From Vreelandella andesensis (GTDB taxonomy: Bacteria > Pseudomonadota > Gammaproteobacteria > Pseudomonadales > Halomonadaceae): DNA of 64,000 nucleotides. Below, piece after piece: positions 57,343 through 64,000 of this stretch. The stretch is from positions 248,001-312,000 of the forward strand of contig NZ_RZHG01000007.1 in NCBI RefSeq assembly GCF_003989795.1, given 5' to 3'. Numbering within the stretch: the first letter of the stretch is position 1; each line of letters opens with the position of its first letter. The translations under genes were made by a program, and so were the position numbers. Under the pieces are notes generated by a model. It saw only the letters and a program-made list of their open reading frames with translations, did not search any database and was not told the origin of the DNA.

Positions 57343-57696
57343 TGGCTAACCTCTTTTCACGAAAGCCTTTGATAAGAAAAGCAGACTGGGCAAAAATGCT
57401 ACATTTGCAGCAGTGCTATTTCGATAGATGACTTCTACTTCTACGAGTACGAGCCGCCACTCAGCACTAGTGCCTAGCACTCACGTGCTGAACGGGCAGA
57501 GCGGCAGGCTCGACAAGCTAGGAATCTTGAAAGCAAATTGCTAGCAGAATCCTGACAAACAACGCATGCGTTTTTCAGTAGCTACACTCTTATTGTTAGC
57601 TCATGATGGGGTCACTTGTCGACCATCAAATTGTCATAAGACGTAAACTCATTTGCCATATATAGGAATATCGCGCTCTTACGCGCGGCGATAAAC
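57343..57696. other. Divergent control region between rmf and rlmKL
   Basis: About 350 bp without a convincing gene. A 38-codon frame at 57428-57544 lacks a ribosome binding site and begins with a Thr/Ser microsatellite, so I discount it. Self-complementary CAGCAC/GTGCTG segments near 57455-57490 could fold. The AT-rich 57640-57675 stretch before rlmKL is a likely promoter area. Confidence 0.5.
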
Positions 57697-59925
57697 ATGA
57701 CCGAGTCGAGCCAAACTGTCCCCTTAAACCTCCTTGCCACCTGTCCTAAAGGCATTGAAGGCCTTTTAGCTGATGAGCTTTCAGCACTAGGTGCCGAGCC
57801 AGGTAAAACTACCGTGGCGGGCGTTTATTTTTCCGCCAATTTAGATACTGCCTATCGCGTATGTTTATGGTCGCGATTGGCTAACCGCATTGTTTTGCTG
57901 CTGGCCCGGGAGCCGATGATTGAAACAGCCGAACAGGTGCGTGATGTGGTTGCCCGACTTCCCTGGACGCAACACTTAGCCCCTGGCAAAACCTTGACGG
58001 TGGATTTCCATGGCCGCAGCGACCACATTCGCCACACCCGGTTTGGTGCTCAAACGGTAAAAGACGGTGTTGTTGATTCCCTGCAGTTGGCTGGCCAGGA
58101 GCGCCCGAATGTCGATACGAAAACGCCCGACCTGCGCATCTATGCCCACCTACATCGTGCTAACTTAAGCCTGGGTATCGACCTGTCTGGTGAAAGTTTG
58201 CACCGCCGTGGCTACCGTCGTGATGTTGGTCATGCACCGCTAAAAGAGAACTTGGCAGCTGCGTTGCTGGTGCGTGCAGGTTGGCCCGAACGAGCAAAAG
58301 CCGGTGAGCCGCTGATCGACCCCTTATGCGGTGCAGGCACGTTGCTAATTGAAGCGGCGCTAATGGCCGCCGACCAAGCGCCTAACCTCAATCGAGAGCG
58401 CTTTGGTTTTCAGGGCTGGGCAGGGCACGACGAGCCGCTGTGGAAAGAGCTGCAGCGCGAAGCACAGGCGCGGGCTTCTATTGGCCGTAAACGCTGTAAA
58501 ACAACGCTAGTAGGCTTTGATCAAAGCCCAGCGGCGCTGACTGCGGCAAACGCTAACGCCATGCGTGCGGGCATTCCTGCGCTAATTACCTTGCATGGGC
58601 AGAGCCTCAGCCAGTTAACAAGGCCAGAGACAATGACCGCCGAGCGTGGGTTATTGATCACCAACCCGCCTTATGGCGAGCGCTTAGGTGAATTGCCCGA
58701 ATTGGTGCGTTTGTATGCCCAGTTAGGGGAAAAGGCGAAAGCACTGTTTCCAGGCTGGACGCTGGCGCTGTTTACTGGCAACCCCGACTTGGGCCACCGC
58801 CTGGGGCTACGTGCGCATAAACAGTATGCGCTGAAAAACGGTGCGTTGGATGCCAAGCTGCTGTTGATGGAGATTGCCAATCACGGGGCAAACCAGACAG
58901 ATAATGACAGCGACTCAACAACGTCAGAAAGCGCTGGAGTGGCGCAGAAAGAGCGTGTTGGCGCTAAGGCGTCTGTGACTGAAAATGCCCAAATGTTTGC
59001 CAATCGTCTGGCAAAAAACCAAAAACGTCTAAAAAAGTGGCTTAAGACGAGCGGTGTAACGTGCTACCGTGTTTACGATGCAGATATGCCGGAATACGCG
59101 CTGGCAGTCGACCGTTACGGTGACCGAGTGCACGTTCAAGAGTATGCGGCACCAAGCTCAATCAATCCCGCCCAGGCCCAAAAGCGCCTGTTTGATGCCC
59201 TGGAAGTACTGCCAGACGCTCTCGACGTTAATCCAAGTAATATTTATATAAAGCGTCGTGAGCGGCAAACTGGCAATGCTCAGTATCAGAAGCGTGATGC
59301 CAGTGGCGAACGCTTTGAAGTGCAAGAAGGAGACGCCCGATTGTGGGTGAATCTGCGTGACTACTTGGATACTGGTCTGTTTTTAGACCATCGGCCAGTG
59401 CGTCGGATGCTCAACGAAATGGCCAGCGGTAAGCGCTTCCTAAACCTATTTTGCTACACTGCGACGGCAACCGTGCAGGCAGCTTTAGGGGGAGCAAGCG
59501 ACAGCGTCAGCGTTGATATGTCCAATACCTATCTTGAGTGGGCGAGAGATAACTTTGCCCTGAACAAGCTCGATCTAAGGCTGCACCGCGTGGTGCGCGA
59601 TGACTGTTTCCGCTGGCTGGAAACAGCTAACGCTGAGTTTGACCTGATCTTTATGGATCCGCCGACGTTTTCTAACTCCAAGAAAATGCGCGATACCCTG
59701 GATGTGCAGCGTGATCACCCACGGTTAGTAGAGCTCGCCATGGCACGCCTTGCCCCCGGCGGTACGCTGGTATTCTCAAACAACCAGCGACGCTTCAAGC
59801 TGGATGAGGCGCTTAGCGAGCGTTACGCCGTGGACGATATTACGTCGCGCACCTTTGATCCGGATTTCCAGCGCCGAACTAATCTGCATCATGTGTTTTT
59901 GCTACGCCATAAAGCGCAAGGGTAA
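57697..59925 (+). CDS. rlmKL: Bifunctional 23S rRNA methyltransferase RlmKL
   Basis: Fused enzyme of 742 residues making m7G2069 (RlmK) and m2G2445 (RlmL) in 23S rRNA. The N-terminal half has a THUMP domain (about 50-160) and the RlmL methyltransferase with DPLCGAGTLLIEAAL and N323-PPYGE. A charged linker rich in Asn, Asp, Ser and Thr near residues 400-425 leads to the C-terminal RlmK domain with LNLFCYTATATVQAALGG and DPPTF at residue 654. The fusion is typical of gammaproteobacteria. The glutaredoxin-like gene follows after 14 bp. Confidence 0.96.
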   Translation: MTESSQTVPLNLLATCPKGIEGLLADELSALGAEPGKTTVAGVYFSANLDTAYRVCLWSRLANRIVLLLAREPMIETAEQVRDVVARLPWTQHLAPGKTLTVDFHGRSDHIRHTRFGAQTVKDGVVDSLQLAGQERPNVDTKTPDLRIYAHLHRANLSLGIDLSGESLHRRGYRRDVGHAPLKENLAAALLVRAGWPERAKAGEPLIDPLCGAGTLLIEAALMAADQAPNLNRERFGFQGWAGHDEPLWKELQREAQARASIGRKRCKTTLVGFDQSPAALTAANANAMRAGIPALITLHGQSLSQLTRPETMTAERGLLITNPPYGERLGELPELVRLYAQLGEKAKALFPGWTLALFTGNPDLGHRLGLRAHKQYALKNGALDAKLLLMEIANHGANQTDNDSDSTTSESAGVAQKERVGAKASVTENAQMFANRLAKNQKRLKKWLKTSGVTCYRVYDADMPEYALAVDRYGDRVHVQEYAAPSSINPAQAQKRLFDALEVLPDALDVNPSNIYIKRRERQTGNAQYQKRDASGERFEVQEGDARLWVNLRDYLDTGLFLDHRPVRRMLNEMASGKRFLNLFCYTATATVQAALGGASDSVSVDMSNTYLEWARDNFALNKLDLRLHRVVRDDCFRWLETANAEFDLIFMDPPTFSNSKKMRDTLDVQRDHPRLVELAMARLAPGGTLVFSNNQRRFKLDEALSERYAVDDITSRTFDPDFQRRTNLHHVFLLRHKAQG

Positions 59926-59939
59926 AAAGGGCACCGGTT

Positions 59940-60275
59940 ATGATTCAGCTGTCGATTTATACAACGTTGGGCTGCCATTTATGCGCTCAGTTAGAAGCGC
60001 TGGTGGTAACGTTGGCGAACCAAAAAGTATTGCTTCATCATATTGAAATAAGCGACGACGATACGCTGGTAGAGCGCTACGGCGTTCGCATTCCGGTCTT
60101 AGTGGATAGTAACGGAGAAGAGCTGGATCGAGGCTTCGACCTTGAGCGGCTAAGCGCTTGGTTACGAGCGCGCGGCTGGTTGGATGACACTGCGCTTGCT
60201 GCACTCACGACACCGCCAGAAAATGCGCCGCCAGTTGGCACGCATCAGCGTAATGGGCGGCGTTTCCTGGGATAG
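59940..60275 (+). CDS. Glutaredoxin-family protein (DUF836)
   Basis: Thioredoxin-fold protein of 111 residues. LSIYTTLGCHLCAQLEALV carries a CxxC redox motif (CHLC), and RYGVRIPVLVD the cis-proline. The DUF836 group (YrkL/YbbN-like short glutaredoxins) commonly follows rlmKL or uup-like genes in Halomonas and Pseudomonas relatives. The C-terminal tail (TTPPENAPPVGTHQRNG) is disordered. Redox partner unknown; probably co-transcribed with rlmKL. Confidence 0.85.
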   Translation: MIQLSIYTTLGCHLCAQLEALVVTLANQKVLLHHIEISDDDTLVERYGVRIPVLVDSNGEELDRGFDLERLSAWLRARGWLDDTALAALTTPPENAPPVGTHQRNGRRFLG

Positions 60276-60278
60276 CCC

Positions 60279-60298
60279 TTGAGAGTTCTTGAGAGTTC
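60279..60298. repeat. 10-bp tandem duplication
   Basis: TTGAGAGTTC occurs twice at 60279-60288 and 60289-60298, between the glutaredoxin-like and WGR-protein stops. Confidence 0.75.
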
Positions 60299-60299
60299 T

Positions 60300-60322
60300 T
60301 TGATGCGCTTAAAGCGCATCAA
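60300..60322. terminator. Palindrome between convergent glutaredoxin-like and WGR-protein genes
   Basis: TTGATGCGCTT/AAGCGCATCAA with a single central base. It covers the last codons and stop of the WGR gene. No U-tract on either side, so its role as a terminator is uncertain. Confidence 0.5.
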
Positions 60323-60590
60323 GTAGCGATAACTGCCGCATGGCCTCTTGTCCCTCGGGTGTATGATCCGCTGCCTCTAGCACCTTGCGAAAACCCCGCG
60401 AGGTCTGGATGGTGGCTTCATCTTTCATCCACATTTGTGCTTGCTCCAGGGTGTCTGCCAGCTGGTGCTTAAGTCCGCCAAACTGGGTGCCTATTTGCCC
60501 CCAGGCGCGGCTGAAAATCCAGTCGCCAAACATATCCTGGTGAATGTGCACCAACACATAGTCATGGTCGGTTTCCCAGCGTACGATCAC
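60309..60590 (-). CDS. Small stand-alone WGR-domain protein
   Basis: A 93-residue protein that is little more than one WGR domain: VRWETDHDYVLVHIHQDMFG, then DWIFSRAWGQIGTQFGG with the W-G-x-x-G core, and ADTLEQAQMWMKDEA. A longer open frame runs to 60887, but its first 99 codons are antisense to pdxB, so I place the start at GTG 60590, which has AGGGAG six bases upstream. WGR domains in PARPs and MolR-type proteins bind nucleic acid; the function of single-domain bacterial forms is not known. It is divergent from pdxB across 84 bp. Confidence 0.75.
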   Translation of the reverse strand: MIVRWETDHDYVLVHIHQDMFGDWIFSRAWGQIGTQFGGLKHQLADTLEQAQMWMKDEATIQTSRGFRKVLEAADHTPEGQEAMRQLSLLDAL

Positions 60591-60674
60591 ACCTATCTCC
60601 CTAACTGTTGCTTGATCACGCCTGCGCAGCAAGACGTTGCGGGCGTATTGTAAAGCCCGGATACGAAAACGCCT

Positions 60675-61850
60675 ATGAAACTTGTTGTCGACGCCAATAT
60701 ACCCGCTGCTGAGGCCTGCTTTGGGCGTGCTGGCACGTTGCACCGTTTGCCAGGGCGTGACATTCGTCCCGCTGATGTCGCCGATGCCGATGCGCTGATC
60801 GTGCGCTCGATTACTCAGGTAAACCAAGCGCTGCTGGCACAAAGCGCGGTTCGCTTTGTCGGTACTTGCACCATTGGCACCGACCATATTGATCGCGCTT
60901 TATTAAGCGAGCGTGGCATCGGCTTTGCCAGTGCCCCCGGCTGCAATGCCGACGCCGTGGTGGATTACGTGCTGAGCAGCCTGCTGTTGGTGAGTGAGCG
61001 AGAAGGGTGGTCGTTGCTGGAACGCAAGATCGGTATCGTGGGAGCTGGCAATGTGGGCAGCCGTTTGCAGCAGCGCTTGCAAGCACTAGATGTGGAAACC
61101 TTAGTGTGTGATCCACCTCGCGCAGAAACAGAGCGCGCTCAAAAAGAACGTGTTGCCGCTGGAAGAGCGAGTCAGTTTGTCTCGTTGGATAGCGTGATCG
61201 AACACTGCGATGTAGTGTGCTTGCATACGCCCCTGGTGAAAGAAGGCCCCCATGCCACGTATCAACTGCTTAATGCCGAGCGCATTAATGACCTATCCCC
61301 AGGAACAGTGCTGCTAAACGCTGGGCGCGGCGACTGCATTGACGGGCTAGCACTACGCAGCCGCTTAGCGGGTAAAGGCGATATCACCGCTATTCTGGAT
61401 GTCTGGGAAGATGAACCGGAGATAGACGCAGCGCTGCGCGACCTGGCGGCGATGGCGACACCGCATATTGCAGGGCATAGCCTTGATGGCAAGTTGCGCG
61501 GTACGTGGATGATTCAGCAGGCGCTGTCCCAACATGTTGGTCTCACTAGTGACATTGACTTTAATATACTCTGTCCATCACCTGCATTGTCAGCGATAAC
61601 GCTGCAACAAGCGCTGCCAATAGAAGACGCGCTTCGGCTATGCACCCGCGCGGTTTACGATGTGCGCCGTGACCACGATGCGTTGCAGCGGCAAGTCATT
61701 CATCTCGGCGTTAAAAAAGGCTTTGACCACTGCCGAGCAAACTACCCATTACGTCGAGAGTTTGCCACGTTGCGCGTCTTTTTAGAAAACGACGCGGCGG
61801 TATTAGAAGCACCGTTGCTAGCGGCGGGTTTTCAAGTGCGCTGTGTCTAG
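60675..61850 (+). CDS. pdxB: Erythronate-4-phosphate dehydrogenase
   Basis: NAD-dependent D-2-hydroxyacid dehydrogenase family enzyme of 391 residues, second step of the DXP-dependent pyridoxal phosphate pathway. The start MKLVVDANIPAAEACFGRAG, the Rossmann motif GIVGAGNVGSRL, and the catalytic region with HTPLVKEG and HIAGHSLDGKLRG (catalytic His) match PdxB. The extra C-terminal dimerisation domain after residue 280 distinguishes it from SerA-type enzymes. It faces htpX across a long hairpin. Confidence 0.96.
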   Translation: MKLVVDANIPAAEACFGRAGTLHRLPGRDIRPADVADADALIVRSITQVNQALLAQSAVRFVGTCTIGTDHIDRALLSERGIGFASAPGCNADAVVDYVLSSLLLVSEREGWSLLERKIGIVGAGNVGSRLQQRLQALDVETLVCDPPRAETERAQKERVAAGRASQFVSLDSVIEHCDVVCLHTPLVKEGPHATYQLLNAERINDLSPGTVLLNAGRGDCIDGLALRSRLAGKGDITAILDVWEDEPEIDAALRDLAAMATPHIAGHSLDGKLRGTWMIQQALSQHVGLTSDIDFNILCPSPALSAITLQQALPIEDALRLCTRAVYDVRRDHDALQRQVIHLGVKKGFDHCRANYPLRREFATLRVFLENDAAVLEAPLLAAGFQVRCV

Positions 61851-61863
61851 TTGTGTAATGATT

Positions 61864-61901
61864 TAACCAACAAGACCCGCCAATGCGGGCCTTGTTGGTT
61901 A
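61864..61901. terminator. Long hairpin between convergent pdxB and htpX
   Basis: TAACCAACAAG pairs with CTTGTTGGTTA, then one A/C mismatch, then CCCGC with GCGGG around a CAAT loop (17 of 18 pairs). It is symmetrical and sits in the only spacer between the two genes; no strong U-tract is present. Confidence 0.7.
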
Positions 61902-61921
61902 CGTGTCTAGCGAAAATGCGT

Positions 61922-62827
61922 TTACTGACGGTAAGCCGCTTCTTTTAAAGCGCGAATACGATCGTCCAACGGCGGGTGGCTGGCAAACAGCTGCTCAACC
62001 AACGAGCGGGTTTGGCCTTTGGTGATCGCCATTGCGCGAAGGGTGTCGGGCATTTGGTCAGGCATTTCAGTTTCTGCTTTTAGACGTGCCAATGCATTCA
62101 CCATCGCGCCGGTGCCCGCCAAGCGTGCGCCTGCCTCATCAGCGCGGTATTCACGATAACGTGAGAACCAGGCAACGATGGCCGAGGCAACAATGCCAAA
62201 GACGATTTCTGCCACGATAACTACGGCAAAGTAACCCATGAACCCTAGGCCGCCTTCGCCGTCAGTGCGGCTTTTCAAGAAACCATCGATCAACTGGGCA
62301 ACGACTCGAGCAAAGAACATAACAAAGGTATTCACCACGCCTTGAATTAGCGCCAGCGTTACCATATCGCCGTTGGCCACGTGGCCAATTTCATGGGCCA
62401 GCACCGCGCGTACTTCTTCAGGGCGCATACGGTTAAGTAGGCCCGCAGATACCGCGACGAGCGCATCGTCTTTGTTCCATCCAGTGGCAAAGGCATTAGA
62501 CTGCTGCGCGGGGAAAATACCCACTTCTGGTGTTTTAATGCCCGCTTCGCGTGAAAGTTCGGCCACTGTATCCAACAGCCATTGCTCTGTTGAATTTGAT
62601 GGTGTTTCAATAATTACGGTGCCGGTCGAGCGCTTTGCCATCCACTTGGAAATAAACAGCGATATCAGCGAGCCAACCATGCCAAAGATAAAGCAGAAGA
62701 TCAGCAGGCTAGTAAAGTTGATGCCCTGACTGCTCAGGTAACTTTCTACCCCAAACAGTCGCAGCGTTAAGCTGGCCACCAGCAACACCGCTAAGTTAGT
62801 GGCTAAAAACAGCACAATTCGCATCAT
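61922..62827 (-). CDS. htpX: Membrane zinc metalloprotease HtpX
   Basis: Heat-shock-inducible M48 protease of 301 residues that degrades damaged inner-membrane proteins with FtsH. Two N-terminal membrane segments (about 4-24 and 36-56) precede the zinc site HEIGH (145-149), and two more (about 160-180 and 195-220) follow. The third zinc ligand lies in [15 protein letters not shown]. The length is standard. Same strand as alaA, 91 bp away. Confidence 0.96.
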   Translation of the reverse strand: MMRIVLFLATNLAVLLVASLTLRLFGVESYLSSQGINFTSLLIFCFIFGMVGSLISLFISKWMAKRSTGTVIIETPSNSTEQWLLDTVAELSREAGIKTPEVGIFPAQQSNAFATGWNKDDALVAVSAGLLNRMRPEEVRAVLAHEIGHVANGDMVTLALIQGVVNTFVMFFARVVAQLIDGFLKSRTDGEGGLGFMGYFAVVIVAEIVFGIVASAIVAWFSRYREYRADEAGARLAGTGAMVNALARLKAETEMPDQMPDTLRAMAITKGQTRSLVEQLFASHPPLDDRIRALKEAAYRQ

Positions 62828-62918
62828 GGTGTGGGTTCTCCCTCAAAGGTCATTAAAAAGCGTTAGTGGAATGACGTTTTAGATACGTGCTGTTAATGAC
62901 AGTTTCAAGTCACCGTTT

Positions 62919-64000
62919 TTATTGGCGATAGCGTGACAAGAAATTAGCAAAGCGATCAAGCGCATCACCGAGCTGGTCAGCCCATGGTAAGGTGACAATG
63001 CGTACGTGATCCGGTTCGGGCCAGTTAAACGCAGTGCCTTGCACCAGTAGAATTTTTTCCTGGAGCAGTAAGTCCAGCACCAGCTGTTGGTCATCCTTAA
63101 TGTTAAACACCTTGGGGTCTAAGCGGGGGAAGGCGTAGAGCGCACCTTTAGGTGTCACGCAAGAAACACCGGGAATGGCGTTAAGCTTTTCGACCGTGAT
63201 GTCCCGCTGAGCCAATAGTCGGCCGCCAGGCAGAATCAAATCATTGATTGATTGATAACCACCCAGTGCGGTTTGGATGGCATGCTGAGCAGGCACGTTT
63301 GCGCACAGGCGCATCGAGGCCAGCATCGTTAGCCCCTGTATAAAATCTTTTGCGCGCTGCTTGGCAAGCGTGCCGGAAATGGTCATCCAACCTGAACGAA
63401 AGCCTGCACAGCGATAACTTTTTGATAACCCATTCATGGTAATGACCAGTTGGTCATCATCAGCCAATGCCCCGGTGGCTGTATGTTCTACACCGTCGTA
63501 GAGAATCTTGTCGTAGATTTCATCAGAAAAAACGACGAGATTGTGCTCTTTGGCAATATCCAGTACTTCCCGCACTACTTCAGGCGGGTAAACCGCGCCG
63601 GTAGGGTTGTTTGGGTTGATAATTACAATGGCCCGGGTGCGGCTGGTAACGTTGGCGCGAATATCCGCCATATCAGGTGCCCAGTCAGCCTGCTCATCGC
63701 AAAGGTAATGAACACCGTGCCCGCCGGATAAATGCGCTGCAGCGGTCCATAGCGGGTAGTCGGGGGCAGGAATCAGAACCTCATCGCCATCGTTTAACAA
63801 CGCCTGCATGGCCATCACGATCAGCTCGGAAACGCCATTGCCGATATAAATATCTTCGATACCGACCCCAGGGATTTGTTTACGTTGGCACTCTTGCATG
63901 ATCGCCTTACGTGCCGAGTAAAGACCTTTAGAATCACAGTAGCCCTGGGCGGTGGGCAGGTTGCGCATCACGTCTTGAAGGATTTCTTCCGGTGCTTCAA
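62919..64000 (-). CDS. alaA: Glutamate-pyruvate aminotransferase AlaA (partial, 5' end outside window)
   Basis: PLP-dependent class I aminotransferase making alanine from pyruvate and glutamate. The visible frame continues to the window edge as EAPEEILQDVMRNLPTAQGY, so about 40-45 N-terminal residues are missing. The body aligns along its length with E. coli AlaA: YIGNGVSELIVMAMQALLN, INPNNPTGAVYPPEVV, FSDEIYDKILYDG, PLP lysine in NGLSKSYRCAGFR, and CANVPAQHAIQTALGGYQSI. The internal GTG at 63971 is not the true start. Confidence 0.95.
   Translation of the reverse strand, partial: EAPEEILQDVMRNLPTAQGYCDSKGLYSARKAIMQECQRKQIPGVGIEDIYIGNGVSELIVMAMQALLNDGDEVLIPAPDYPLWTAAAHLSGGHGVHYLCDEQADWAPDMADIRANVTSRTRAIVIINPNNPTGAVYPPEVVREVLDIAKEHNLVVFSDEIYDKILYDGVEHTATGALADDDQLVITMNGLSKSYRCAGFRSGWMTISGTLAKQRAKDFIQGLTMLASMRLCANVPAQHAIQTALGGYQSINDLILPGGRLLAQRDITVEKLNAIPGVSCVTPKGALYAFPRLDPKVFNIKDDQQLVLDLLLQEKILLVQGTAFNWPEPDHVRIVTLPWADQLGDALDRFANFLSRYRQ

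Noticed and set aside
57428-57544. 38-codon small gene between rmf and rlmKL
   Set aside because: No ribosome binding site, begins with an ACT/TCT microsatellite and has no recognisable features.
60591-60887. N-terminal extension of the WGR-domain protein to 192 residues
   Set aside because: Most of it is antisense to pdxB and has low-complexity shadow composition; a well-spaced ribosome binding site supports the GTG at 60590.

Overview
The window is a stretch of chromosome from a gammaproteobacterium, most likely Halomonadaceae (Halomonas/Vreelandella group). The reasons are the whole-protein resemblance of its housekeeping genes to that group and to Pseudomonas, the aat-bpt-infA/clpA-clpS cluster, a monomeric NADP isocitrate dehydrogenase, a long-form isocitrate lyase, a 180-kDa-class NAD-glutamate dehydrogenase and the fused rlmKL gene. 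Base composition looks moderately GC-rich by eye (not calculated). I see no insertion sequence, prophage, CRISPR array, tRNA or rRNA gene. The DNA reads as ordinary core genome, densely coded on both strands.

Layout. 1-2.5 kb: the 3' end of a dTDP-4-dehydrorhamnose 3,5-epimerase gene, then rnb (RNase II) on the minus strand. 2.5-10.1 kb: a Cof-type phosphatase, a GltR/GtrS-like two-component pair and a gtsABCD glucose-type ABC importer. 10.2-13.8 kb (minus): ycjF, ycjX, a 62-residue membrane protein and a hexose-6-phosphate mutarotase. 13.9-18.9 kb: a GlsB/YeaQ membrane protein, a large DUF1266-type protein, an NlpC/P60 lipoprotein and an MFS exporter. 18.8-24.8 kb: a nickel module, nikABCDE facing nikR with a perfect NikR-type operator between them, next to slyD. 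25-28 kb: a small membrane protein, a SlyB-like lipoprotein and aceA. 28.2-34.2 kb (minus): a tightly packed block rluE-nudJ-mnmA-hflD-purB-roxA-GNAT. 34.6-42 kb: icd, clpS, clpA, then infA, bpt and aat on the opposite strand. 42-50.6 kb: ftsK, lolA, rarA, a degenerate hemerythrin-like protein, murI and trmA. 50.8-64 kb: gdhB, pyrD, rmf, rlmKL, a glutaredoxin-like protein, a small WGR-domain protein, pdxB, htpX and the C-terminal part of alaA, which runs off the window.

How the genes work together. The sugar region is a sensor-plus-transporter unit. The nik region is a self-contained nickel uptake and control unit, with a possible nickel chaperone beside it. aat, bpt, clpS and clpA form a complete bacterial N-degron pathway. 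aceA and icd compete for isocitrate. Many of the remaining genes act on translation (infA, rmf, rlmKL, rluE, trmA, mnmA, roxA).

No previously undescribed multi-gene system is evident. The most unusual items are single genes (the DUF1266 protein with three related modules, the hemerythrin-like protein lacking most iron ligands, the stand-alone WGR protein, two unknown small membrane proteins) and a recurring habit of short 10-17-bp tandem duplications in intergenic DNA, seen at eight or more places.
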